From: Andalucia godoyi
Lineage: Eukaryota > Discoba > Jakobea > Jakobida > Andaluciidae
Assembly (NCBI GenBank): GCA_009859145.1
Contig: VRVR01000046.1
Span: 184,064-248,063, forward strand
DNA: 64,000 bases
Direction: 5' to 3'
The notes under the pieces were generated by a model. The model saw nothing but the letters and a program-made list of their open reading frames with translations, searched no databases and was not told the DNA's origin. This document shows positions 18,809 to 27,683 of this stretch, in pieces. Position 1 is the stretch's first letter, and each line of letters begins with the position of its first letter. Made by a program: the position numbers and the translations under genes.

Positions 18809-19372
18809 TCATCTGGACTCCGGCGCGCCTTCTAGCGGGTCCCGTCCTTTCGTTTCGATGATCGCGACATCCGCGGAGGACGAACGAACCGCGGCGCGAT
18901 GTAGGTCCGGCGGCGCATACTCGGGCTCCACGGCCCGTTGAAGAAAGCCAGCAGAGTGAACAGGCCACACATTGCAGACGACTTTACCCTCGTACAAGCT
19001 CAGCGACACCGGGCCAAAATGCCTGGAATCACGACTTTGTGTCTTATTGTCGCCCTCGATCCACGCACAGTTCCGCGGAATTTCAACCCAACGGCCGCGC
19101 ACAAGCACCCGATCGCCTTCCATTGCGACAAGTCTCTTCACAATGCTCTTGCTGCGATCTTCTGGAGACCGAAAAACCACAACGTCTCCGCGGTCCGAAG
19201 ACGAAACCTTGCTAATCACGCTGACATTCACACCGTCTGTAAGCGTCGGCCACATGCTCGGCCCCGTCGACACGGCAAGCGTCCCCACGTTCGACTGGAA
19301 CACCTCAACGGCACTGATCGTCACCAACGCATACTTGCACGACGTGAATACCGTACGAACCAACCTCTGCAT
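18809..19372 (-). CDS. IMP1: Mitochondrial inner membrane protease subunit, IMP1-like (S26)
   Basis: Signal-peptidase-I-family serine protease that removes sorting signals on the outer face of the mitochondrial inner membrane. In the 187-residue product an N-terminal hydrophobic segment (about 9-24) is followed by the Ser motif GPSMWPTL with nucleophile Ser39. The Lys motif SIVKRLVAMEGD has general base Lys79, and the DRGDVVVFRSP and SRDSRHFGPV boxes follow as in family S26. Length matches IMP1/IMP2 (about 160-190). The last 30 residues are Arg/Ser-rich and not conserved. I start at MQRLVR (19372); the open frame upstream passes through a GA repeat on the sense strand. IMP1 rather than IMP2 is a judgement from the Ser-Met-Trp-Pro-Thr motif and the EGDNKTQSRDSR box. 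Confidence 0.85.
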   Translation of the reverse strand: MQRLVRTVFTSCKYALVTISAVEVFQSNVGTLAVSTGPSMWPTLTDGVNVSVISKVSSSDRGDVVVFRSPEDRSKSIVKRLVAMEGDRVLVRGRWVEIPRNCAWIEGDNKTQSRDSRHFGPVSLSLYEGKVVCNVWPVHSAGFLQRAVEPEYAPPDLHRAAVRSSSADVAIIETKGRDPLEGAPESR

Positions 19373-19392
19373 CCTATCATCCAAACAACCAA

Positions 19393-19449
19393 CTCTCTCT
19401 CTCTCTCTCTCTCTCTCTCGCGGATGTGCGCAGGTTTTTTTTTTTTTTT
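19393..19449 (-). repeat. (CT)n and poly-T run upstream of IMP1
   Basis: CT dinucleotides at 19393-19419 (GA on the IMP1 sense strand) and a 15-base T run at 19435-19449, inside the 120 bases separating the GNAT stop from the IMP1 start. Confidence 0.9.
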
Positions 19450-19492
19450 GTTGTTGTTGGATGCGTGTCACTGCAGCATCAGCCCCCAAGCA

Positions 19493-20524
19493 TCAACTGG
19501 GATTTTTGCTGGAATCGACGACGGTCCAGGACGCCCGTAGTGGGCCGACTGGAAGGAATCCAAGGCTTCTGTACAGCCGGTTTGGAGCGACTTCGCGTGC
19601 GTCTGCGGCGAGGAATACGATGCTTGTCTGCGGATGATTGTGGTAGATGTCTCGAATGTACATTGCCAAAGCACGCTTCGTCACCCCCTTTCCTCGATGT
19701 GCAGGGCTCGTGTAGACTGCACGGATGCGTCTGCCATTCGGCGTCGGTCCGCCCGATAGGAAGAAGCCCACGGGTGCTCCACGATGCACCACCAACACTC
19801 CGTGAAACGACGGGTTCGCATCGCCTGCATGCATCTGCTGCATCACATCCGTCGCAATGCTCGACACCCGGTCTTTGAGCGCAGCCTCTCCTATATACAC
19901 GTAAAACTCTCTCATGAATTGCTCAATGTACGGTCGATACGCTTCGGAAAACAACTCCAGGCGCACTTCATCATCGTCCACGGCATCGGGGTGGCCATGA
20001 CGTCGATTGGTCGCTGCGTCGATGCACTGACGCAGCGTCGCATTGTCGCGGTGCACTTCATACACACACTCTGTCCGGTGGAGTTCATACGGAAACGCAC
20101 CTGCATGGCACTTTGCGAACCGATCGAGCACACCAAACGCCGCAGAAATTCTCAAAATCCTTCTCTTTTCGACTGCAACTACACGAGTAAACAGCGCATC
20201 GAATGCGCGATCGCACACTTCCTCGTCCTCATCTTTGCTGGTCTCGTCGCTGGAGCGGGGGAGGTGACGGCTGCGGGAGAGCGGACACGAAAATACCAGC
20301 GTATTCAGAAATACTTCGGATGCAACCATGATCGGCCGGACGCAGTTTTGATCGTCGTTGCTGTGCATTGGCAATCCAGCAACGTAATACTGCACTGCTC
20401 CGACATCCGCGACTTGCGCACTGGACCGCTTCCCCAGCAAAAGACAGTTCTGCGATTCATCATTCAAAAGCTCAGGAATCGGCTCGTCCACAACGCTCAC
20501 AATCAGCATGCCAAACTCACTCAT
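19493..20524 (-). CDS. GNAT-family N-acetyltransferase-like protein
   Basis: Predicted acetyl-CoA-dependent N-acetyltransferase of unknown substrate. The 343-residue product has a C-terminal GNAT fold. RRIRAVYTSPAHRGKGVTKRAL (about 266-287) is motif A with the pyrophosphate-binding Arg/Gln-x-x-Gly-x-Gly/Ala pattern in the form HRGKGV. Ahead of it is GVLVVHRGAPVGFFLSGG, and after it an NRLYRSLGF segment typical of motif B. The N-terminal 200 residues have no recognised domain and contain an acidic stretch (about 93-103). A two-part arrangement with a partial N-terminal GNAT-like half is common in such proteins. I start at the ATG at 20524, just after a CT repeat. It lies head-to-tail with IMP1, 120 bases away. 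Confidence 0.75.
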   Translation of the reverse strand: MSEFGMLIVSVVDEPIPELLNDESQNCLLLGKRSSAQVADVGAVQYYVAGLPMHSNDDQNCVRPIMVASEVFLNTLVFSCPLSRSRHLPRSSDETSKDEDEEVCDRAFDALFTRVVAVEKRRILRISAAFGVLDRFAKCHAGAFPYELHRTECVYEVHRDNATLRQCIDAATNRRHGHPDAVDDDEVRLELFSEAYRPYIEQFMREFYVYIGEAALKDRVSSIATDVMQQMHAGDANPSFHGVLVVHRGAPVGFFLSGGPTPNGRRIRAVYTSPAHRGKGVTKRALAMYIRDIYHNHPQTSIVFLAADAREVAPNRLYRSLGFLPVGPLRASWTVVDSSKNPS

Positions 20525-20542
20525 ACCCACTCACTCACTCAC

Positions 20543-20582
<40 letters not shown>

Positions 20583-20932
20583 CCATACACTCACACACAC
20601 AGACACAAGTACACGCACTTAAGCAGGACGTAAAAGAAGGGATGGGGAAGGGGAGCGTAAAAAATGCACCAGCTTTCGAAAGACAGAACACAAGAAAACG
20701 AGCATTTTCAGGAAAGTGATTGTCTTTTGCATGTCAGATGACGGGCGATGACTGGGATACAACAGGGCATTGTGCGATCAGACAAAGTCCGATTCCAAAC
20801 CTCTGCTTGGGATTTTTCTCTCTGAAGAACCTTCGCAAACCTAAAACAGAGGGGAGAAAAAAAAGAAGAAAGAAGAAGGAGACATCTTTCCACGGAAACG
20901 ATCTGAACGTGTTGGTTGGTACTCTTGCAAAT
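20525..20932. promoter_or_regulatory. Divergent promoter, GNAT / two-exon gene
   Basis: Starts with a CACT/CT repeat at 20530-20580, then CA-rich sequence to about 20610, then purine-rich plus-strand sequence at 20850-20880. No gene seen. Confidence 0.5.
20530..20580 (-). repeat. (CACT)n/(CT)n microsatellite
   Basis: CACT tetramers run into about 17 CT dinucleotides, six bases upstream of the minus-strand GNAT start. Purine-rich on that gene's sense strand over the CT part. Confidence 0.92.
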
Positions 20933-21780
20933 ATGAGCCAAGGAGAGACAGGTAGCGCGATTGGCCAAGCGGATCTCTCGGGTATTGACGCTGCGTCAAT
21001 GTCTGTATTGCAGCAGCAGCAGCATTTCGCGTCGTTGCCGCAGTCTCCGCGATCCCAATGTTCCTCCCCCATCGCGAACGGGCCCCGCGGAACCAGAGCG
21101 TCGGAGCTTCGCAAATCACTCTCTCAAAGTATGTGTCTGTTTTCTTCTTCTACTCTTTCTCTCCGTACCTCATGTCCTTCTTTTTTTGGTTTGCTGTTTC
21201 TAATTTTCTTGTGGTGGCGGGCTGCTGAGTGATAGACAAGCTGGGAGGATGGAAGGAAATGTGTGTTCATCGACCGTCTCCTTCGTTTTCATCGACTTCG
21301 GAACGATTTACAAGTCGCAGTGGGTCGTCGAATGATCTTTCGACGTTGGCGAATACGTCTCGATCGTCGTCGAAATCCAACTCTCCAACGCACGCGACCG
21401 GCGCATCGATGATGTACCGCACCACCCCGACTGAGCACTGGGCGGCTGCGGGGGGATCGTTGGATGCGAGTGCCAGCATGAACGCAATCTCCGGGCTCGG
21501 GTCGCATTCTCACAAACCGTCCAGAGCATCTGCGCCGTTTGGGGGCATGTCTCCGCGGTTCCCGTCTGTCGTCAGTCCGCTTGAGACTCGTCCGGCAAGC
21601 AGCACGTTCATGGGCCACCAGGATCTGCTCAAGACCACTCCGAACCGCTCGGGAACCACCCTGAGCCGCGGTGGCCGGTTTGAAGAGCCAAAGTCACATG
21701 CTCCTCCACCGGGCGCCTACGATGCCGACGACTGGTTCCTTTCCAAGCCGTCCATTCGTGCAGGCCGCGCAAACCAGTAG
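20933..21780 (+). CDS. Uncharacterised Ser-rich protein encoded by two exons
   Basis: Not recognised. Exon 1 is 20933-21128 and exon 2 is 21236-21780; joining them keeps frame (phase 1) and removes 107 bases with a GTATGT donor and TAG acceptor. The product is about 246 residues. Exon 1 encodes Gln- and Ser-rich sequence ending ASELRKSLSQ; exon 2 continues KLGGWKEMCVHRP, then Ser/Thr-rich sequence. Near the C-terminus is GGRFEEPKSHAPPPGAYD, resembling a single sperm-tail PG-rich (SHIPPO-type) unit, which could point to a flagellar microtubule protein; one unit is weak evidence. The splice is well supported by frame, donor, a CTAAT branch candidate and loss of open frame without it. Confidence 0.65.
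21129..21235 (+). other. Spliceosomal intron, 107 bases
   Basis: Donor GTATGT at 21129, branch-like CTAAT at 21200-21204, acceptor TAG ending 21235. Phase 1. Confidence 0.75.
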
Positions 21781-21959
21781 CCCTGCGATGAACCGCGTAC
21801 CTCGAACGGCTGTGTGTGCTTGTGTTCGTTTCTCTTATATGTTATGCTTATGTTTATGTTTAAGTTGTGTAATTGTATCATATGATTTCTCTCCATTCCA
21901 TGTCTGTGACTCTCTGTCTGTTTTTTCTTCTTCTTTTAAAAATAATAAAATCGATTGGA

Positions 21960-22415
<456 letters not shown>

Positions 22416-22517
22416 TTATTAATATTATTATTATTGTTGTTGTTGTAATTGTTAGGATTGTTTGTGGTCACAGCAAAATAGGTTTAGTGCTGGAAAGAAC
22501 GGTGAGACTCGGGCGCG

Positions 22518-22539
22518 CACACACACACACGTACACACA

Positions 22540-22573
<34 letters not shown>
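22518..22573. repeat. (CA)n microsatellite with CGTA interruptions
   Basis: CA dinucleotides interrupted twice by CGTA, about 115 bases upstream of the E2 start. Confidence 0.9.
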
Positions 22574-22576
<3 letters not shown>

Positions 22577-22830
22577 GCGCACGCACGTAGACAAATGAGG
22601 AAGAAAAAAAGAATAGTAATTATCAAAGGAAAGAAGGAAGAAGACGATCAAAGAGAAATTCGAAAACTGGAACGTCTCTTGACATTCATACTTGAGAAAA
22701 GAAAAGCCTTTCCCGAATTTCGTGCGTTGGGAGGGACTGACACGTCACGACACCACACAAGAAAGCTCAAACACTCGAAACCGAGAAGAGGACTGTCAGG
22801 CAACTGTCAGAGTTGCTCTGACACACGGTT

Positions 22831-22844
22831 GCATCAGGTGATGC
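22831..22844. promoter_or_regulatory. E-box-like palindrome GCATCAGGTGATGC
   Basis: Differs at one position from the perfect palindrome at 3987-4000. Both lie in divergent promoters. Confidence 0.35.
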
Positions 22845-23055
22845 TTGAACCGGAGGGGGAGCACAACCGTACTGCCGTCCTGGCGCTCTTTTTTCCCTTT
22901 AACCCAGTTCCCACGCACTACGTTTCCTTTGGTTTATGCCCTCTATCAACAGTGAAACGTTTTTTGATATTAATATAATATTCTATAATTAACTTATTAT
23001 TATTATTATTATTATTTGGTTTTGGTTTCTTGTTTTGCGGGAGAGGGGGAGAAGA

Positions 23056-23057
<2 letters not shown>

Positions 23058-23147
<90 letters not shown>
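23058..23147 (+). repeat. (GA)45 microsatellite in transcript leader
   Basis: A long uninterrupted GA run ending 43 bases before the TALE homeobox 1 start codon; purines on the sense strand. Confidence 0.95.
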
Positions 23148-23152
<5 letters not shown>

Positions 23153-23189
23153 GAAAGGAAAGGAACAGAAAAGAAAAAAGGGAGAGGAA

Positions 23190-24785
23190 ATGTCTTTGGT
23201 AAATGAAGCCTCGGCAACGTTCCGGGCGTTGCTTTCGCAGGCGTACAGTTCTCTTGGAGTGATCTCTTCTGGAAAATATCTTCCTCCGACAGAGGAGTCG
23301 GTTTCTGCGTTTCTTTCGACGAAGCAGGCTGACGAGATCAACACGGCGTCCGACACGCTTCGTACGCTGACGACGCTTTTGTATTCGCAGTATTCTGAAA
23401 TGGTGGAGTTTGATACGCTGTTCAACGAGGCATTTTCGCATCTCAAAGGAGCAATCGAGTCGATCACGACACCGGAAGACGCGGCGATCCAGCAGCTTCA
23501 TGACCAGCGGGTGTATATGCAGCAGATGTCTCTTGCGTCGCTGTCTGCGGGGCCGTCTGTGGTTCAGCCGCCTCCGGCTGCGGCGATCTCTGCTCCGTCG
23601 ACGCGGCGCTCGGTGGGGAGGTCCCTTGTGTCGGATTCCGACTTGCGCAAGGCGATTGACGAGTTCAAGCGTGAGCAGAGGATCAAGAACAGGAAGGCTG
23701 CGGGAAAGGGAGATGACAACGATGGTGCAAGCGGACAAGGAAACGGAGATCATAATGCGGAGGATGATGATGGCTGGGATGAACAGGACGTCAGCCCACC
23801 GTCCTTGCTGTATAATTCACACTCGATTGTCGGCGGAAAGGACTCCAAAACGAGATTGACGGCGTTTGCCAACCGCGTGCTTACCGAGTGGCTCGAGCAG
23901 CATTGTTTGGATCCATATCCAGATGCACAGGAAAAGGACATCTTGTGCGGAGTGACGGGGCTTTCAAAGAGACAGATTGACAATTGGTTCGTTAACAATA
24001 GAAAGAGAAAGTGGCAGCCGCTGTTTGACTTTCTGAAGGATCGGAATCTGGTTGAAACCAATGAGGAGTCGTCAGAAAACTTTCGAAAATTGCTTGTTGG
24101 ACATAATATTTCACAAATTGCAGAATTGTCAAAGAGGAAGTCGTCATCACAGGCTGGTGCGGCAGGCGATCTTCAGCATGATGTTGCAGGTGCCAACGAC
24201 GACGACAATGATGATGTCGACGACGATGTTGATGATGATGATGATGATGATGACGCCAGCGACGATGGCGAGGGCGATCGCAATCACCTCAGTGAGAATA
24301 ATATTCGTAGTATGGAGAGGGGTGAGGATGAAGAAGCTGGAAATGATGTAGAAGAAGTCGTTCTAAATGACGACGAGCCAAATGTTTCGCAACCGAAGGA
24401 CAAGCGCCATGCGCCTTCCGCTTCATCGCGCGGCAAGAGATCTTCAGACAATTTCGGTGCTTTGCAGTCAACAAAGAAGGAGTCATTTGCAGGGGTGGAA
24501 TCCACCCAGCAGGACGATAATGACGACGACAGCGACGATGTGGATGACAGCGGAACAGCGGAAGACGTTGCCCAAAACACAGGGAGCGCTGCAAAGTCCA
24601 AGAAACAAGCCAAGACCGCTATGGAGCACGGCCCATCCACCGCGAAGGGCAAAGCTCCCAGAAGAAGGCCTGCAGATATGGTCGAAAATTCCCATGATGA
24701 CGCTGCACAGTCAAAAGCAAAACGCCATCGATCGTCGAACCTGGACAATTTGGACGCTGTGCAGCCAACCAAGTCCAAAGATTAA
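23190..24785 (+). CDS. TALE-class homeodomain transcription factor 1
   Basis: Sequence-specific nuclear transcription factor. The 531-residue product starts MSLVNEASATF. Residues 1-112 are helical and resemble in style the dimerisation modules of PBC/MEIS/KNOX proteins. A charged motif, DLRKAIDEFKREQR (151-164), lies where KNOX proteins have ELK. The homeodomain is at about 219-278 with the three-residue loop extension (DPYPD at 241-245) and recognition helix WFVNNRKRKW (266-275); Asn replaces the usual Ala after the invariant Asn. A conserved extension follows (about 276-323). The C-terminus is acidic (poly-Asp at about 340-360) and Lys/Ser-rich. It shares both flanking motifs with the second TALE gene at 27.7-29.6 kb on the other strand. 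Start is the first ATG after a GA repeat. Confidence 0.9.
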   Translation: MSLVNEASATFRALLSQAYSSLGVISSGKYLPPTEESVSAFLSTKQADEINTASDTLRTLTTLLYSQYSEMVEFDTLFNEAFSHLKGAIESITTPEDAAIQQLHDQRVYMQQMSLASLSAGPSVVQPPPAAAISAPSTRRSVGRSLVSDSDLRKAIDEFKREQRIKNRKAAGKGDDNDGASGQGNGDHNAEDDDGWDEQDVSPPSLLYNSHSIVGGKDSKTRLTAFANRVLTEWLEQHCLDPYPDAQEKDILCGVTGLSKRQIDNWFVNNRKRKWQPLFDFLKDRNLVETNEESSENFRKLLVGHNISQIAELSKRKSSSQAGAAGDLQHDVAGANDDDNDDVDDDVDDDDDDDDASDDGEGDRNHLSENNIRSMERGEDEEAGNDVEEVVLNDDEPNVSQPKDKRHAPSASSRGKRSSDNFGALQSTKKESFAGVESTQQDDNDDDSDDVDDSGTAEDVAQNTGSAAKSKKQAKTAMEHGPSTAKGKAPRRRPADMVENSHDDAAQSKAKRHRSSNLDNLDAVQPTKSKD

Positions 24786-25218
24786 CAGCGACTCGATGTA
24801 CACACGCCCTTCCTGCCCTTTTTATTTTTTATTATTTTATTTTTGCGCATTACATGTCCAATCGTTTTTGTGCAGTGAGCTCTTCGTGGTTCCTCAGGGG
24901 CGCGTCTTTTGCGATTGAGAACGTGGTTCATTTTCTCGTTGCTGCTCAAAGATAGTATTTATGTGTTTGTGGACTTCGTACCGTGCTCGCACTCTGATGG
25001 TTTTTCTCTTCTCTGTTATCCTTGTTTTTCAAGTACAGACATTTTTTGTTCATTCTGTTCGCTGGGATTTCTTCTATATACATGCTCATTTTCTTCTTCT
25101 TCAAAGTTTGTACTGCATCTTCATGCCCAATCCACTTCCCCGCAAGAAAAAGAACGGGGAGACGTCACCTATGCGACCATGCCCAAATCAATTCTTCTTG
25201 ACGTTCTTACCAGCATGT
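24786..25218. other. Convergent 3' intergenic stretch, 433 bases
   Basis: T-rich after the TALE gene stop, then mixed sequence up to the stop of the PH-domain gene. No repeat array or gene seen. Confidence 0.5.
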
Positions 25219-26370
25219 TCAGTGGGACAGTAGCTTAACAAGAATGCGCAGCGTGTCTTCTCCGTGTGCCTCGACAATTTCCTCGCACGAGTCCTGCAGG
25301 TGCGCCAGTTCGTCCTTCCATTTTCTGTACAAAATATCTCTCATTTGCTGCAGCCGTCCACTCGCAGCATTCTGGCTCTGCATTGTCAGAACCTCGACAC
25401 ATCGGAACGCCACAATCCACTTGTTTCGCAGCGATGCCGAGTCTGTCGAAAAGAGCAGTGTCAAGCTCGCTCCGGTTGTGATCACAAACAAGAACTTTCC
25501 CTCTGATTTGACCAACGAGTCGTCAATGAGGACGGAAAACTCGCCAAGCGGGATTACCTGGATCGGCATCTGATCCTGGTTGGAATGAAACAGATACAGT
25601 GTGTTCTCCACAAGCGCCATAAAGCACGGTTTCCACGGAAAGTCTCTCACCTTGACGTCTCGAATCATTAAATCCGATGCCATTTCCGCAAACGACTCTA
25701 CCGGAATGGATCGCAAGTATACGTACGGATTGTTTGCTCGTGTGTCCCAGGTAGTCGATGCAGCACCGCCACTCCGCACAGACGCAGACGTCGACGGCGA
25801 CAGCAATGGTGACACCAACAACGACGATGAGGATGACGACGACGGGCTGTCAAACAGGACCCTGGAGCGCGGATAGCTCTCAAGACTTAGTCGATGCAAA
25901 GGAACTGCAGAAACGACACTTTGGTTCAATATCGGTGGAATGTGGCCTGCAAGCGAGCGTTGGGAAGCTGGCACGGGTGCAAATACCAACAATCCAGGAT
26001 TCTTCAGCGATGGAGGCCCAGCCACCTCCCTGTCCCTGTCCGTGTCCCTGTCCCTGTCCGTGTTCCTGTCGGCGGTCGTGGCTGTGGTCGAGGGTGGTTC
26101 CAGAACATGGTCGACGTGTGACTGTTGTAGACTGAGGCCTCTGTTCCTGCGAGACGACTTGGCAGTTGGCGACGACGCGGACAAAGACCGGGGGAAGAAG
26201 TAGTGCTCCGGAAGCGACGGCAGGTGCAGCACCGCTGGGCCAAACGGACTGTAGCAAAACGGAAATGGTGAAGACGAAGAATGACTCGACTCGGACGACG
26301 ATGCATGGTGTGCAACTAACGGAGATTGTGGCGCATCAATCGAAACGACCAGCGCATGATTTCTGCTCAT
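25219..26370 (-). CDS. PH-domain protein with Ser-rich N-terminus
   Basis: Likely membrane- or phosphoinositide-associated adaptor. In the 383-residue product, residues 1-215 are Ser/Pro-rich with a DRDTDRDR repeat at about 106-114 and look disordered. A pleckstrin-homology fold spans about 225-330: it opens with DVKVRDFPWKPCFMALVENTLYLFHS and closes on the invariant Trp in SLRNKWIVAFR in the last helix. The final 55 residues form a charged helix. No second signalling domain is present. The basic signature for strong phosphoinositide binding in the first loop is not obvious, so lipid specificity is open. It sits between the two TALE genes and is divergent from the COMMD gene. Confidence 0.8.
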   Translation of the reverse strand: MSRNHALVVSIDAPQSPLVAHHASSSESSHSSSSPFPFCYSPFGPAVLHLPSLPEHYFFPRSLSASSPTAKSSRRNRGLSLQQSHVDHVLEPPSTTATTADRNTDRDRDTDRDREVAGPPSLKNPGLLVFAPVPASQRSLAGHIPPILNQSVVSAVPLHRLSLESYPRSRVLFDSPSSSSSSSLLVSPLLSPSTSASVRSGGAASTTWDTRANNPYVYLRSIPVESFAEMASDLMIRDVKVRDFPWKPCFMALVENTLYLFHSNQDQMPIQVIPLGEFSVLIDDSLVKSEGKFLFVITTGASLTLLFSTDSASLRNKWIVAFRCVEVLTMQSQNAASGRLQQMRDILYRKWKDELAHLQDSCEEIVEAHGEDTLRILVKLLSH

Positions 26371-26907
26371 GGTGTCTGTTGATCCATACCCTTTATTTCA
26401 TTAACCACAGCCAAAAAAAAGAAAACAAAAATGGAAGAAAGGAAAACAAAACCAAAACAACTGAGAAAGAGCAAATAAGAACAGAAAAAACGTACCGTAG
26501 TGCACTACGATCGCCCCTTTCAAGACTCTCCAAGTAAATCTCTCTGCCGGATCTTTTCTGGTTCCATATCCACTTGAGGCGTCTTCGTTAAAAGTCCGGC
26601 ATTCCGGTACTCAAGTAGGGGATGCGTTCCCAAGTTCTCCATTTTGGTGCGCAGACCCACTAACATCCGACTCTAAATAGCATATTGGATGGGTGCTGAT
26701 GCGGATTTTTTTAAAAGTCATTTTATTTCAAAGACTCTGGATGAGGCTGTAGCTGCGCGACGAAAAATTCGGAGAGTTTGCGTTGGAGGGTAGTACTTAT
26801 CTTATTATTATTATTATTATTTTGGTTTGATTTCTTCTTCTTCTTCCTTCCCGCATAGGTACAGACAGACATCATTTCTTGTGGGGATCTTGTGGGAGTG
26901 GGAAGTG
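26371..26907. promoter_or_regulatory. Divergent promoter, PH protein / COMMD
   Basis: 537 bases: A-rich near 26410-26480, a perfect 14-bp palindrome CGTAGTGCACTACG at 26496-26509, TTA repeats at about 26800-26822, and a pyrimidine run before the COMMD start. No gene seen. Confidence 0.5.
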
Positions 26908-27651
26908 ATGGAGGACCAAATACTGTTTCCGCATGGCTCGATTCCGTCGTCATTGCGCGTGTTTTGTAATTTATCTGGGCTTTTCCCAGACGCCGTGCTG
27001 AAAAAGTCTGTGAGGCTTGCCGCGGAACTGCTTGCGACGACCGCGACTGGGTGTAGTAGTGTTGGTGGAGGTTCAGTGGGCGTGGACGAGGTGCTTACAG
27101 AGGAGATGCAAGCTGCGGCAAACTCGGAGCTCCTTGCGCTGCTTGTGAAGATACCTGAAGGATCGGTCAAGAAGACGCAAAAGGATGATTTGGCGAACTT
27201 GGTTCAGCATGGCGAGCCGTTCACTACGATTGTTACTGCCTGTTTCTTGCTCTTGCAACAGGCGCTGCGACACTCGACAATGTCGGTGGCGTCTGTGATG
27301 GAGCAAATCAAGGTTTTTGGGGTCCCTGGCTCCGTGTACGCGGCGATCGAAGCAGTGCTGTCGAAAAGAGGAGACGAGCTTAGGCAATGCTTGGCAGTTA
27401 GGACGGCTGCAATTGGGCTTCCGCACTTGGCAAACGTCCGCTGGAGAATCGACGTCGTCATCTCAACTTCGACTGTAAACAAGATCATGAGACCCGTCCT
27501 CCAGCTCGAGCTCATCGTGCGGGGCGGGGCGGCAACGACCGTCGAGCTCCCCATGGACAAGCTTGCAGAGCTGAGGTTTGCCGTCGCTACCGCTCTCAAA
27601 GACTTGCAGCAACTCGAAGAACACCCTATTCTCAATATCAAGCCTCACTAG
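26908..27651 (+). CDS. COMM-domain protein (COMMD5-like)
   Basis: COMMD proteins form the Commander complex with CCDC22/CCDC93 and Retriever, which recycles membrane proteins from endosomes. The 247-residue product has an N-terminal helical domain (about 10-170) and a C-terminal COMM domain at about 174-240: LPHLANVRWRIDVVISTS, then a strand pair with LQLELIVRGG and ELRFAVATALKDLQQLE. The VRWRIDVVISTS stretch is most like COMMD5 among the ten animal paralogues as I know them; COMMD10 is an alternative. A Val/Gly/Ser insert sits at about 51-60. I start at the ATG at 26908; the upstream open frame has no ATG. Convergent with the second TALE gene, 32 bases apart. Confidence 0.85.
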   Translation: MEDQILFPHGSIPSSLRVFCNLSGLFPDAVLKKSVRLAAELLATTATGCSSVGGGSVGVDEVLTEEMQAAANSELLALLVKIPEGSVKKTQKDDLANLVQHGEPFTTIVTACFLLLQQALRHSTMSVASVMEQIKVFGVPGSVYAAIEAVLSKRGDELRQCLAVRTAAIGLPHLANVRWRIDVVISTSTVNKIMRPVLQLELIVRGGAATTVELPMDKLAELRFAVATALKDLQQLEEHPILNIKPH

Positions 27652-27683
27652 GCCGATACTTCGACTGTGGCTCACGCTTCGGC

